Assembly (NCBI RefSeq): GCF_004217115.1
Contig: NZ_SHKN01000001.1
Coordinates: 685,781-749,780, forward strand
DNA from: Ancylomarina subtilis
Lineage (GTDB): Bacteria > Bacteroidota > Bacteroidia > Bacteroidales > Marinifilaceae
Direction: 5' to 3'
DNA: 64,000 nucleotides
The notes under the pieces were generated by a model. It saw only the letters and a program-made list of their open reading frames with translations, was not told the DNA's origin and did not search any database. Shown piece after piece: positions 41,401 to 50,377 of this stretch. The position numbers and the translations under genes were made by a program. Position 1 is the first letter of the stretch; the number at the start of each line of letters is the position of its first letter.

Positions 41401-43500
41401 TTATAAAAACCACATGTTTGTTTTGCCGAATTCGGAAATATCTTCGTTTTCGAAGTAAGGGTACATTTTAGCCACCATTTCGGGATATTTAACGGTTACA
41501 GGTAAGCATTGTTGTTTGACTGATTTCCAATACATGCGAGAGAATTGATAAATTTGATCTATCATCTCCTGAATAGCTTCTTTATCATCCAACAGTTCTC
41601 GTTTTGTACACTGAAATCGTAGTTTGATTGGACGATGATAGCTTTCAACGTTTTCTTCTTCTTCATCGGTATAACGGGTATTATTAAAAAGAAGGTATTC
41701 ATTACGTCCTATTTTAATACTTGTTCCACTATAAGGGATCAACTCCTCGGAATTGGTATCAAAAGCAATATAATCGTTTGAGAAACTTTTATTTATATTG
41801 ATGATGAAAATTGGAATATTCTCACACCCCAATTGGAAAAGTGCTTTTTTGATTGGAGCAATTTCATCTTTACTCATCTCTTTGTAGAAATGAATAATTA
41901 AGCGATTAATGCCCTTATTCTTCTGAATGAATTCCTCGATAGATACCTTTATTTTGGCTGCTAACAGGTACGATTCGCTTTTTGCAGAACATGTGAATTC
42001 GGTGAATTGTCCATTATTAGAAAAACTGAAAGCACTACCCACATATTGAACATCGAATTCTTCTGATTTAAAAGCCCCAACACCCACAATTAACTCATCT
42101 TTGATTGTTGTATCTAAGCGCCATGGTGTACCTCCTACTTTAGCTAGAATTGCAGCAGCAATGTTGGCATAATAATATGATTTAAATTTTTTATCGAGGA
42201 TATTTTCACGATAAATAACCTGGGAAGTGATATGATGATGCAGTAAGGTTTCTTTGACACTGTAATAGATACGCTTTTTTTCAGTATCTGTCTCATCTTT
42301 ATTAAAAGGACTCAGATAGATGGCAACATATTGATATTTTTCTGTGTCAATTTCGTTATTGTCTAGAAAGTCATGTATAGCTTCATGTGGATTCATTAGA
42401 TCGTCAAAAGCAATGGAATGTTTTTTATCCAACTCAAAACCAATGCGTATGTAATCGTATAAAGATGTTCCATATAGATCAGTCATCATTTTTCCATCAG
42501 GCTTTTTATAAAGCTTTTTCATATACATATAAAGCTTGTTGGCGTAGTCTGAATCGTCTTTATGGTAAATGACTATAAATTTCACTTTCGTATTATCGGG
42601 TAGTTTATATGGTCCATATGTTTTTAGGTTCTCTTTTGGTGTAAACACTTTCACCTTTTCTTTAAGCCCTAATTGAATAGAGTTACACACGCTAGGTGTA
42701 TTGGATATAATGTCATCAGGTACCGTTAAAAAATCAGTTGAGGAAAGATTTATCAGTTCCTTAAATTCTCGATTATCGAAATAATCAAAAACAAAATTAT
42801 TCAGTACAGGATAAAGCTCTTTGTATTTATTGGAAAAAGGGTTGTTTGAATTTTTAATTTTAAAGTGTTTTTCCAAAGCTTTATTTACAACTGGATAAAC
42901 CTTGTCGTGGTTATACTTAGCCGCCTCAGGTAAACTATCGTTGTTATAAAACTTAGATTCATACAGTAAATTAGAATATGTGTCCTGTTCTATATCCCAA
43001 AGTTCACTAAGATTACTTTTTAATATTTTAGATAAGCTATTGTAATATATTAGTAGTTCAGGCTTTTCGGTGATGCGAGCAATTTGAACTCTGACACCAA
43101 AGACTCTATAGGCGTTGTATTGCGGAGTTGATTCTCTTTCATCGTGTATCCAAATTTCAATATCTTTTATGAAATTATTATTGATTAATAAACCCTTGCT
43201 TATAAAATATTGACGAATCAGATAAGAGTAATAGTATTTAACTATTGATGGGTTAAAAGTTGAATTCTCAGACTCATCGTTTCTTGCTTTCCTGGTGATA
43301 GGAAGAAAGTCTTCCTTTTTCTCAAGAAATGAGGTGTAATAAAACTCCTTCTCCCCAAAATATTCTGTGACTTCGATAGGGACTAAGGAATTATGAACAC
43401 GACACAAACCTACTTGCTCTTTATCGGTAAAATAGAAGGTGTATTGTTCGGAAGGATGATCGAATGTAAGTAGGTTAAGGGATAAGTTTTGCGTCGTCAT
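41401..43500 (-). CDS. Long prokaryotic Argonaute, catalytically inactive PIWI
   Basis: 699 residues with N/PAZ-like regions, a MID domain and a PIWI domain. Recognition rests on the MID-PIWI junction AKVGGTPWRLD (453-463), the preceding SQVIYR and NIAAAIL, the PIWI strand VQYVGSAFSFSNNG and the end LPVTVKYPEMVAKMYP. The first catalytic Asp, expected in IGxD, is Gly475 (IVGVGAF), and the second, expected in HRDG, is Tyr539 (HFYKEMS), so the DEDX tetrad is broken. It should still bind a guide and target. Inactive long Argonautes generally work with a partner effector; the only cotranscribed genes are the small ORFs at 41117 and 40938. Confidence 0.85.
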   Translation of the reverse strand: MTTQNLSLNLLTFDHPSEQYTFYFTDKEQVGLCRVHNSLVPIEVTEYFGEKEFYYTSFLEKKEDFLPITRKARNDESENSTFNPSIVKYYYSYLIRQYFISKGLLINNNFIKDIEIWIHDERESTPQYNAYRVFGVRVQIARITEKPELLIYYNSLSKILKSNLSELWDIEQDTYSNLLYESKFYNNDSLPEAAKYNHDKVYPVVNKALEKHFKIKNSNNPFSNKYKELYPVLNNFVFDYFDNREFKELINLSSTDFLTVPDDIISNTPSVCNSIQLGLKEKVKVFTPKENLKTYGPYKLPDNTKVKFIVIYHKDDSDYANKLYMYMKKLYKKPDGKMMTDLYGTSLYDYIRIGFELDKKHSIAFDDLMNPHEAIHDFLDNNEIDTEKYQYVAIYLSPFNKDETDTEKKRIYYSVKETLLHHHITSQVIYRENILDKKFKSYYYANIAAAILAKVGGTPWRLDTTIKDELIVGVGAFKSEEFDVQYVGSAFSFSNNGQFTEFTCSAKSESYLLAAKIKVSIEEFIQKNKGINRLIIHFYKEMSKDEIAPIKKALFQLGCENIPIFIININKSFSNDYIAFDTNSEELIPYSGTSIKIGRNEYLLFNNTRYTDEEEENVESYHRPIKLRFQCTKRELLDDKEAIQEMIDQIYQFSRMYWKSVKQQCLPVTVKYPEMVAKMYPYFENEDISEFGKTNMWFL

Positions 43501-43679
43501 AATTCATTATTTAGATAGAAGAATACTAAATGTAATAATTTTATCTAAGAATGATATTGTTTAGGATGAAATATTAACAGACTAACAACTAGTTAATTTG
43601 ATGCAAAATCACGATCTCTTATTTAGAATAGAGGATTGGGGAAGTGTAGGAAATGTAGGATTTGTGCTAGAAGGAAACT

Positions 43680-43711
43680 CTGACAGGTCGAAAAAGACGC
43701 TGTCAGGTTTT
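43680..43711 (+). terminator. Isolated hairpin with T-run upstream of the zinc protein gene
   Basis: CTGACAG (43680-43686) and CTGTCAG (43700-43706) form a perfect 7-bp stem followed by GTTTTT. It lies in the 370-bp divergent gap after the Argonaute start, where no convincing gene is seen. It may end a short RNA starting near 43560 or act as an attenuator for the gene at 43871. Confidence 0.45.
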
Positions 43712-43870
43712 TGGCATCCGATGTTTCCTATGAATCCTATGTCCTATTTGGGTTGGAAGACGAATATTTCTGCTTCTCAAAGTACGAGGTACAAGCTTGC
43801 GCTATCGGGTCTCGATTTGTGTATATTCTTTATTTTGTTATATTACTTGTAAATCAAATAAAATTTAAGT

Positions 43871-44533
43871 ATGAGTGTGAAATTTGGAGCAAATCTCCTA
43901 GAAAGAAGTGAAGAGCAGGGTAATTATTCAATTGCTAAAAAAGAATGGTCAGTGACAGGCATTATTATTGATTACTTTACAGACTTTGACAATAATGAAG
44001 ACCTAATGGGTAGGTGTGAATTGTGTGGTAAAGAATCATTGAGGTGGCATTATGAAATTGAGAATACCAAGAATGGAGATAGGATGTATGTTGGTTCTAA
44101 ATGTATAAAGCAGTTTGATATCCCTTACTATGATGAGCAAGGATGTGAACTTAGTGGCGATGAAAAGGATAAGAGATTAGCCGCCTTATTAGCGAATAAA
44201 AAAAGAAATATTGAAAATGATGAGGTAATTCATAACCTACGAGGTCTTTACAGGAAAGATAAAAAATACAGAGAATATATAAAAAGTGCAGCTGAATATT
44301 ATAAAGCTAAGAATGGGTTCAAAGCTTTACAATTAGCTACAATTTTTTGGCGATTCACAGAACATCAAATTGATGTTGACAAGAAGAAATATAAAGTCCG
44401 TATTAAATCAAATGAAGAGAAATCGCAGATAAGGGAAATTCCAGCTTGGAGGCTTCAAAACATTATACCATCATTAAACCCTAAGCAAAGGGCGTTGTGT
44501 CATTATATCAGACAAGAAAAACAGGTTGCATAG
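43871..44533 (+). CDS. Zinc-finger-like protein of unknown function, divergent from the Argonaute
   Basis: 220 residues. A zinc-knuckle-like motif is formed by CELCGKESLRWHYEI and, 30 residues on, YVGSKCIKQF; this Cys-x-x-Cys...VGxxCI pattern recurs in phage and mobile-element proteins I have seen, without a known role. The remainder is basic and helical (KDKKYREYIKSAAEYYKAK). It is divergently transcribed from the Argonaute operon and followed by its own terminator at 44582-44605. Confidence 0.6.
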   Translation: MSVKFGANLLERSEEQGNYSIAKKEWSVTGIIIDYFTDFDNNEDLMGRCELCGKESLRWHYEIENTKNGDRMYVGSKCIKQFDIPYYDEQGCELSGDEKDKRLAALLANKKRNIENDEVIHNLRGLYRKDKKYREYIKSAAEYYKAKNGFKALQLATIFWRFTEHQIDVDKKKYKVRIKSNEEKSQIREIPAWRLQNIIPSLNPKQRALCHYIRQEKQVA

Positions 44534-44581
44534 TAATAATATATAAAAGTGTATCTGAAAAGTATCGGTGAAGGATTTATA

Positions 44582-44605
44582 AAAAAGGGTATTAGAGCCC
44601 TTTTT
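44582..44605 (+). terminator. Terminator of the zinc protein gene
   Basis: AAAAAGGG and CCCTTTTT form a perfect 8-bp stem with an 8-nt loop, 48 bp after the stop. Confidence 0.75.
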
Positions 44606-44657
44606 GGATATGTCCTGCTTTTTTTAGATATTACTATTTAACGAATAAATAAAATAT

Positions 44658-44969
44658 ATGTACAGAAACATTTCAGAAAAAGAAAGTAAGTTAGTTGAAA
44701 GATTTGAAAATTATTTAGAGCAGGTTAGGGTAGATTCGCTAAGACAACAAGAAAGAATTCAGAACATGTTTGAGAAGGATAAGCAAAAGTCAGATGCTAG
44801 AATTCACGAATTAATAAAAGGGTTTAAACAGCCTAAGCTTGATCCTAATATAACCAGAATAATAGATAACATGAATAGAATGCAGATACTATACTCGCAA
44901 AACCTTACGAGGTGTGCAACACAGGGATTAAGAGTAAGGTTTGAAATTGTAAATGATGCAAAGATTTAA
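44658..44969 (+). CDS. Small coiled-coil-like protein
   Basis: 103 residues, strongly charged and helical from the N-terminus (ISEKESKLVERFENYLEQVR) with heptad-like spacing to about residue 50. No domain is recognised. It sits alone between two terminators within the element. Confidence 0.55.
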   Translation: MYRNISEKESKLVERFENYLEQVRVDSLRQQERIQNMFEKDKQKSDARIHELIKGFKQPKLDPNITRIIDNMNRMQILYSQNLTRCATQGLRVRFEIVNDAKI

Positions 44970-45008
44970 TAGCATCAATTATGGGTACGTAGAAATAAGT
45001 GAAGCTAG

Positions 45009-45040
45009 AAAGCACCTAGAGTTAATACTTTAGGTGCTTT
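45009..45040. terminator. Bidirectional terminator
   Basis: AAAGCACCTA and TAGGTGCTTT form a perfect 10-bp stem between the convergent coiled-coil and YD-repeat lipoprotein genes. Confidence 0.8.
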
Positions 45041-45053
45041 ACTTTAGAGTGAA

Positions 45054-46064
45054 TCAGTCATAGTATTCTATAGACCGTTCAATGTAATATTTAGGTGTTT
45101 TTTTAGGTGTAATCTCTTTTTTTACAAAATTGCCATTTTCATATACTGTGTCAAAATCAGGAGACTTTTTTTCTAACTTAACCTGTGTTACCCAATTTCC
45201 TTTATCGTCATAAGTATATAAATAGTCAATTTCTTTTACATATCCATTCCCTAGAATATGGCCAGTATCAGTTTCAATTACCTTAATCAAATTACTTTGT
45301 TCGTCATATTGATATGCAAATGTCTTCCATGGTTTTTCTCCACTAGCTATCATATTCTTTGATATTATATTGTTATTGCTGTCATATTTGTACCTTTCTT
45401 TTGTGAATCTACGTCCTTCATCACCTGAACCATATTCGTCATTAAAGGAATGAAATAACGAAAATTCTATTAGATTACTATTACCGTCGTACTTATAGTT
45501 TTTTTTATAAATAATCCCCTTACCTGCCCTGTAGCCAACTGTTAATATCTTGCGATCATTATCATCATAAACATATTCTATATAACCATAGGGACTCCCA
45601 TTTGCATTATCGATAACTTTCTTCTTTAGAAGATTCTCATCATTATATATATAATTGGATATTTTCGCTAACTTACTACTGTTGTATTTATATTCGTATT
45701 CAGTAATCCTCTTATTATCCTTATCATATTCGTACCTATTATTGTAGAAAATAATATCACCATCTGTAAATAAATTTATTTTTTCAATACAACCTTGTTC
45801 ATTAAAGAACAAAATATTGTCATTGTTTAGTGATGTTTCTTCAGGGTAGTACTCTTCAATTTCCTCTCTTTTTCTTTCTGCTTTTAGATATGTAACTGAA
45901 TCTCCAATAAGTTTGCTTTTGCATGTATAGGAAAATTCTTTTATAGACTTGACTTTTCCTTTTAAATTTAGTTTGCTTATGTCGCTATTAGTCGACTGAT
46001 GAGTGCAACCATACATTATAACTATCGAAAATAATGCAATTACTATTTTGTTTGATTTTTTCAT
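45054..46064 (-). CDS. Lipoprotein with YD/RHS-like repeats
   Basis: 336 residues with a lipoprotein signal ending MYGC (cysteine at about residue 20). The mature part is a run of about 20-residue units of the form YxYDxxxNxxxxxxY (for example YVYDDNDRKILTVGY, YKYDSNNNIISKN, YTYDDKGNWVTQV), like the repeats of RHS and MORN-like sheet proteins. No toxin domain follows. It is probably a surface or periplasmic protein; the role in the element is unknown. It is 12 bp from the upstream gene at 46077 and probably cotranscribed. Confidence 0.72.
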   Translation of the reverse strand: MKKSNKIVIALFSIVIMYGCTHQSTNSDISKLNLKGKVKSIKEFSYTCKSKLIGDSVTYLKAERKREEIEEYYPEETSLNNDNILFFNEQGCIEKINLFTDGDIIFYNNRYEYDKDNKRITEYEYKYNSSKLAKISNYIYNDENLLKKKVIDNANGSPYGYIEYVYDDNDRKILTVGYRAGKGIIYKKNYKYDGNSNLIEFSLFHSFNDEYGSGDEGRRFTKERYKYDSNNNIISKNMIASGEKPWKTFAYQYDEQSNLIKVIETDTGHILGNGYVKEIDYLYTYDDKGNWVTQVKLEKKSPDFDTVYENGNFVKKEITPKKTPKYYIERSIEYYD

Positions 46065-46076
46065 CTTTTACTAAGC

Positions 46077-46526
46077 TTATAATTTATCAATTTTCACGTC
46101 TTGCTTTTGACCTATTTCTCTATAGCAAATCATTAGCATATGTAAATTTTCTGTATAAGTAAGACTAACAAAAGTCTTGTGTCTTTTATATGTATTATCT
46201 CCAACTCGTGAATATTTCTTCTCTAATTCTTTTTGGATTTTATCAAAATAATTCTTGTCAGCATTTAGGATAATATAGTCACCAGCTACAAGTTCGTCAT
46301 TATTATTAAATTGATATGTAACTTTAGCTTTTTTTCCAAGCAACATATCATTAGTGGTAAGATCTCCAAATGCATCTATATGACAATTATCTAACTTGAC
46401 TATCTCTTTTTTTGTTCCCCATTTATGTTCCCTGAAACCTGAATCTCGATTATTCAATAAATAGAATAAGACTGGTATTACTACCACCAGTACCACAACA
46501 CTCAAAGCTAGTTTGTTTTTTTTCAT
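46077..46526 (-). CDS. Membrane-anchored small protein of unknown function
   Basis: 149 residues: one N-terminal membrane helix (about 6-25), then a soluble domain starting FREHKWGTKKEIV. The domain has alternating strands and a helix (FDKIQKELEKKYSRVG). The FRxxxWGT opening is known to me from exported proteins of unknown function in many bacteria. It lies just upstream of the YD-repeat lipoprotein, so the two may act together at the envelope. Confidence 0.6.
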   Translation of the reverse strand: MKKNKLALSVVVLVVVIPVLFYLLNNRDSGFREHKWGTKKEIVKLDNCHIDAFGDLTTNDMLLGKKAKVTYQFNNNDELVAGDYIILNADKNYFDKIQKELEKKYSRVGDNTYKRHKTFVSLTYTENLHMLMICYREIGQKQDVKIDKL

Positions 46527-46643
46527 TTCGTTTTTAGATTATCTCTTTTTAAACGCTATTATTAAAAAGAGAACTGCAAGGACAAATGTTATTACAATAA
46601 TATTAATTGTTTAATCTAAGTTCTGATGGGCAATAAGGATATA

Positions 46644-47027
46644 CTATTGTTTAATGTATTTTGCGTAATAGTCATTTTCTTCAGCTCCAACTCGTATGAA
46701 GGTTCTAGTATCTTTAAATATGAAATCTGCTTTTTTGTTATCTTCTTTTGTGATAGTAAGGTTTGGGTATTCTAAGGTGTATGAATAAGTTCCATCGGTA
46801 TCAACGATCTTTCCATTTTTAGATGTGTATTGTTCAACTTCGGTAGAAGATATAAATTCATATACTTCATATGCAGTCCCACCATATATTATGCTGTAAG
46901 CTAAATCATATGTTTCCCATTTTGTATTAACTAACCTTTCGTCTAGTTTTGGAGTGACGTCTTCATCATCTTTAGAACAAGAAAAACAGATACTAGCTAA
47001 AGCTAGAATAAGCAATATTTTTTTCAT
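46644..47027 (-). CDS. Lipocalin-like small lipoprotein
   Basis: 127 residues with a lipoprotein signal ending ICFSC (cysteine at residue 17), then LVNTKWETYDLAYS and a set of beta strands, which resembles the small lipocalin-like lipoproteins common in Bacteroidota. Ligand and role are unknown. It lies 118 bp upstream of the membrane protein gene at 46077. Confidence 0.65.
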   Translation of the reverse strand: MKKILLILALASICFSCSKDDEDVTPKLDERLVNTKWETYDLAYSIIYGGTAYEVYEFISSTEVEQYTSKNGKIVDTDGTYSYTLEYPNLTITKEDNKKADFIFKDTRTFIRVGAEENDYYAKYIKQ

Positions 47028-47085
47028 TTTGTTTTATGTTATTTTAAATAATCTATAAATGTATTGATAATCAACGAAAATCTAT

Positions 47086-47106
47086 CCTGTCAAGTTTGTC
47101 AAGTTC
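47086..47106. repeat. TGTCAA direct repeats near the primase/helicase gene
   Basis: CCTGTCAAGTTTGTCAAGTTC contains TGTCAAGT twice at 9-bp spacing; 16 of 18 bases match a stretch at 37306-37323 outside the element. Located about 100 bp from the stop of the DUF3987 gene, it could be an iteron-like replication or regulatory site. Confidence 0.35.
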
Positions 47107-47200
47107 AATATTTATGAAAAAAAACAAAGTATCCTATTGAAATTTGAGCGAATTATTATTGGTACCCTCACTGAAAAGTGAGAGCACCAAGTTTTTATAA

Positions 47201-48994
47201 TTATTCGTTTTTTGTGTAGGCGTTGTGTTCGTGCGTGAGCAGATTGGCTTCACGAAACTGTGTAATGTACTTTTCTGCTGTTTTATCTTTTATGCCCAAT
47301 TTATTTGCGGTTTCGAGATAGCCTTGTCTGTTGAATTCTTCTGGGAGTGTGTCAAAAAACTTTAGTTTAGCTCCCTTTAGCTTATTGTTGGGGAGGTTCT
47401 GAAATACTGCCAGTGCGTGTTTCTCTAATGTAAAGACGATACCCAAAGCGGTTTGGTAATCGGTTTGGGTACAAATAATAGGGTTAGAAATATCGCCTGT
47501 CTCCAATATTCTGAGAGCCGATAACACCATGGCAATACGGAAAGTCACTAATCCTAGTCTACGAGAATTGGCGTTAAAATCGTTACCTACCATCATTTTA
47601 TTACGAGTAAACAATACTTTAAACTGCTCGGTAAAATCTACGCCTTGTTCCTGGCTAAATTTAAAACTTATTGGCTTTGGTTCCTGGCTTAGCATTTGAT
47701 TAAGTTCAAAAATACGCTTGCCTTTCTCTTCGAAAAATGCCACATAGTTGACTGAACGATGCGAGATAAATGGGTTTTTAAAGTCGCTGTAATCCTCGAA
47801 AGCATAGTAAAGGAAACGGCTAAAGAGTCCGTTCTCAACATCGGGCATCATATTATGAACTTGCTTGGGTGTGCCTGATAGGGCTATTGCCAAATGTGGG
47901 TCTTCAATTTCGATATGCTCATTGTCTTTTCGACGAAACATATTGGTGCTTTCGTGATGGAAAGCCTTGCGCAGAATGTCGCTAAAATTGCCCCATTCCT
48001 GTTTTAATGTTCCTGCGAGTGTATCGGCTTCAGTTTCGAAAATAAGTCCCTTAAAATCGTTATCTGCTAATGCCTGAATAAAAGCTGACGAGCTACTATT
48101 GGCTGGTATAAAGAACATTTTTCGCTTTGGTTGTTTGGGCTTCTCAGCTCCTTGTCTTTGCGTTTTGTTTAGGTTATTGTAGTCCTCCATTTCTCTTTCA
48201 AATTCCTCATACTCAGCCATTGATTGCTGAACGACATGCTTGTGAATTTCCTGACCGAAGGCTTTTGCCCACTTGAGCTTTCCTTTTCCTGATCCCGCTG
48301 GTGCTGTAATAAAAGCATAAAGATGAGGTGATACTGGCTCATCAAAATAGATACCTTCGATATTGGCTAGGCATGCGCTTAATACTGCAATGGATCCAAT
48401 AAGAAATACATCTTTCTCGGTAGCATCCTGAAACATATCGGTGCTTTGGATTAGGATTTCGGGTAATTGCGTATAGATGTGAGCAGGAAAATTTGGGGTG
48501 TTGAAGATTACTTCTGAATTGATTACAGATGCACCCCTCCGACCTTCGGCCACCTCCCCTAAATTAGGGGAGGAAATAGGAATTGAAATATTGATGCCTG
48601 CGGATTTTGCAAGGTGGAATAAGGTTTTGATAGTGATGCCGTGTCCTTTTGCTTTTAGGCAATTGTCGTATTGCGTATTGCAATCATCGCTAGCATAATC
48701 AGTATTGAATCGGCTGAGGCGGTGAAAATAGTCGCGTCCTGATTCTGCGAGTTCGTCCGCCAGGGCAAAGCCTATGTCGCGCCAATCTGCATAATCGGCT
48801 GTAAGGTCAGTTTGGCTGGATTCGATGCGTTGGGTGATTTGCTCGATATCAGTATCGGAGACGCAAGGCATTGCGTCTGTACTTGGATCCGTGATTTGCT
48901 TTGTGGGATTCGAGACGTAGCGTGCTACATCTTTTCTTGAATCAGTGCTATCATCTATGTTTAGCCATTCTTGTGGCTTGAATATTTTTTTCAT
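47201..48994 (-). CDS. Primase-helicase-like protein (PriCT-2 and DUF3987)
   Basis: 597 residues. The N-terminal part (about 45-120) with DWRDIGFALADE and CLKAKGHGITIKTLFHLA matches a primase C-terminal (PriCT-2-like) domain; from about 165 a DUF3987 P-loop domain follows with APAGSGKGKLKWAKA as Walker A. It is presumably used for replication of the excised element, together with the BT4734-like protein encoded upstream. Residues about 141-155 (SSPNLGEVAEGRRGA) derive from a palindromic repeat inserted in frame. Confidence 0.85.
   Translation of the reverse strand: MKKIFKPQEWLNIDDSTDSRKDVARYVSNPTKQITDPSTDAMPCVSDTDIEQITQRIESSQTDLTADYADWRDIGFALADELAESGRDYFHRLSRFNTDYASDDCNTQYDNCLKAKGHGITIKTLFHLAKSAGINISIPISSPNLGEVAEGRRGASVINSEVIFNTPNFPAHIYTQLPEILIQSTDMFQDATEKDVFLIGSIAVLSACLANIEGIYFDEPVSPHLYAFITAPAGSGKGKLKWAKAFGQEIHKHVVQQSMAEYEEFEREMEDYNNLNKTQRQGAEKPKQPKRKMFFIPANSSSSAFIQALADNDFKGLIFETEADTLAGTLKQEWGNFSDILRKAFHHESTNMFRRKDNEHIEIEDPHLAIALSGTPKQVHNMMPDVENGLFSRFLYYAFEDYSDFKNPFISHRSVNYVAFFEEKGKRIFELNQMLSQEPKPISFKFSQEQGVDFTEQFKVLFTRNKMMVGNDFNANSRRLGLVTFRIAMVLSALRILETGDISNPIICTQTDYQTALGIVFTLEKHALAVFQNLPNNKLKGAKLKFFDTLPEEFNRQGYLETANKLGIKDKTAEKYITQFREANLLTHEHNAYTKNE
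48531..48575. repeat. Palindromic repeat inserted in frame in the primase-helicase gene
   Basis: CCTCCCCT (48553-48560) and AGGGGAGG (48566-48573) form a perfect 8-bp hairpin, next to a smaller CCGA/TCGG hairpin (48539-48549). I recall this sequence family as a dispersed Bacteroidota repeat that reads as SPNLGEVAEGRRG when translated. It lies between the two domains, where extra residues would be tolerated. Confidence 0.65.
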
Positions 48995-49143
48995 CGGTCT
49001 ATTTTTAAAAGATTATTTGAAATAATGGTGAGCTCTTAGAAAATTGTACTGAATAGAATAAGAGAAAGGGTACGACTGCCCACCATGGTGACCAATGGGA
49101 TGATACTGATTTCATTAAACTTGAAATTAGATACTTGAAATAT

Positions 49144-50094
49144 TTATATGCTGTCATGATCTTTTGTATTTGAATGATTACTACTTGTGTATTTTGGATT
49201 GATGTATGCTTCCGAATCGTGAGGTAGAAAACACGATCTTGAAATATCTCTGCCTGATTTATCGACCTCGATATTGTAAGTGTGTTTGAGGTAATTGGCG
49301 ATTGCTTGAAAATTCTCAGCATGAGTCGCCAATGATAAATCGATAGAAATAATCCACTTTAAGCCATCGCCCGAAGGTGAAACAAACATGAGCTCCGTTT
49401 CGAAATACTCATCGGCTAATAACAGCTTTTTGAGTTTGTCGAGATTCGGGATGTGATCGAAGTCGATGGTTAGTAAGCCTGAATGTTTTTTCAGGTCGGC
49501 ATCTTTCCTTTTTGAAAATGTGCCTGAAAAGGTCACGTAATCGAAATTGGATGCTTTATACTTACGTGCTTGTTTGGGATCTTCAATTTTGCGAAGAGTT
49601 TTTGTTTTATCGGCAAAAGCATTCCCAATGATAATTTGATAAACATCGAGTAAATTCATCTCCAATGAAGGACGAATGTTGCTTATGGGCTTTTTGAAAT
49701 ATGAAAATCGAGTCATGCTCAGTTTTCTTTGAATCAAGTCTAACTCTTCTCCTGCATTTGAAGTTTGATTATCATCCTTATCGATATGCAAATTCAAATC
49801 ATCATTGATTGCCTGTAAGAGTTCTTGCCCCTGTAACTTATAATAGAGCTCAGCAAAACCAAAGGCATCTCCATCGGGTATCGCCTTGTCAGAATCGGTA
49901 TGTCTGGCACAATTATCTACTACTTTAACCATCAACGTTGATTTGTCTTTATTGAATGGGTTCGGACTTGGAGTGCAATCCTTCCCCGAAAGGGAAAGGA
50001 CTGTTTTTCCAGGATAATACTGCCTAAGCAAATGAGCGTAAATATTTAGCCCGTAGCTAGTCTTATCGAGTATGGCTTTTCTACTTATTTGCAT
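49144..50094 (-). CDS. BT4734/BF3469-family primase-like (VirE N-terminal domain) protein
   Basis: 316 residues. The C-terminal two thirds carry the BT4734-type features: LLTIDFDHIPN with acidic residues, FVSPSGDGLKWII, and the end DKSGRDISRSCFLPHD, which resembles archaeo-eukaryotic primase-like domains. The first 100 residues include a CHC2-like segment (GKDCTPSPNPF, then CARHTD). With the DUF3987 gene, 149 bp downstream, it forms the pair commonly found in Bacteroidota mobile elements. It overlaps the upstream HTH gene by 14 bp. Confidence 0.85.
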   Translation of the reverse strand: MQISRKAILDKTSYGLNIYAHLLRQYYPGKTVLSLSGKDCTPSPNPFNKDKSTLMVKVVDNCARHTDSDKAIPDGDAFGFAELYYKLQGQELLQAINDDLNLHIDKDDNQTSNAGEELDLIQRKLSMTRFSYFKKPISNIRPSLEMNLLDVYQIIIGNAFADKTKTLRKIEDPKQARKYKASNFDYVTFSGTFSKRKDADLKKHSGLLTIDFDHIPNLDKLKKLLLADEYFETELMFVSPSGDGLKWIISIDLSLATHAENFQAIANYLKHTYNIEVDKSGRDISRSCFLPHDSEAYINPKYTSSNHSNTKDHDSI

Positions 50095-50377
50095 GGCGAT
50101 CCGATTTTGATGGTGAATAGTTGGATTCCAACAAGCTTTCTATATCAGAAAGCTTGTAGTAGAATTTGCCATTGATTCGGCTGTAGGGAAGTGTTTCATT
50201 ATCCCTAAGCGTTTGTAGGGTTCTTTTGCTGATGTGTAAAATATCCATCACATCTTGTCCATCAATCCAGGTTGCATTTAGCTTCTCGAGATTGTTTTTG
50301 CGAAAAACTTCGACATAGGCTTTTATGGTCTTGATCTCCTGAGAGAGTTCGAGCATCATTTTTACTATCTCTTTCAT
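50081..50377 (-). CDS. Excisionase-like HTH protein 2
   Basis: 98 residues: an N-terminal helix, then WIDGQDVMDILHISKRTLQTL and a winged segment (YSRINGKFYYKLSDIESLL), the MerR/excisionase-type helix-turn-helix of the kind found in Bacteroidota element genes. It overlaps the preceding HTH gene by 4 bp and the BT4734 gene by 14 bp, so all three are translationally coupled. It may serve in excision or in control of replication genes. Confidence 0.88.
   Translation of the reverse strand: MKEIVKMMLELSQEIKTIKAYVEVFRKNNLEKLNATWIDGQDVMDILHISKRTLQTLRDNETLPYSRINGKFYYKLSDIESLLESNYSPSKSDRHANK

Noticed and set aside
43598-43852. 84-residue plus-strand ORF between the Argonaute and the zinc protein
   Set aside because: It contains a terminator-like hairpin, has biased composition and no domain; its end overlaps another weak frame.
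49005-49322. 105-residue minus-strand ORF after the BT4734-type gene
   Set aside because: Mostly a shadow frame of the BT4734-like coding sequence with a tail into non-coding DNA.
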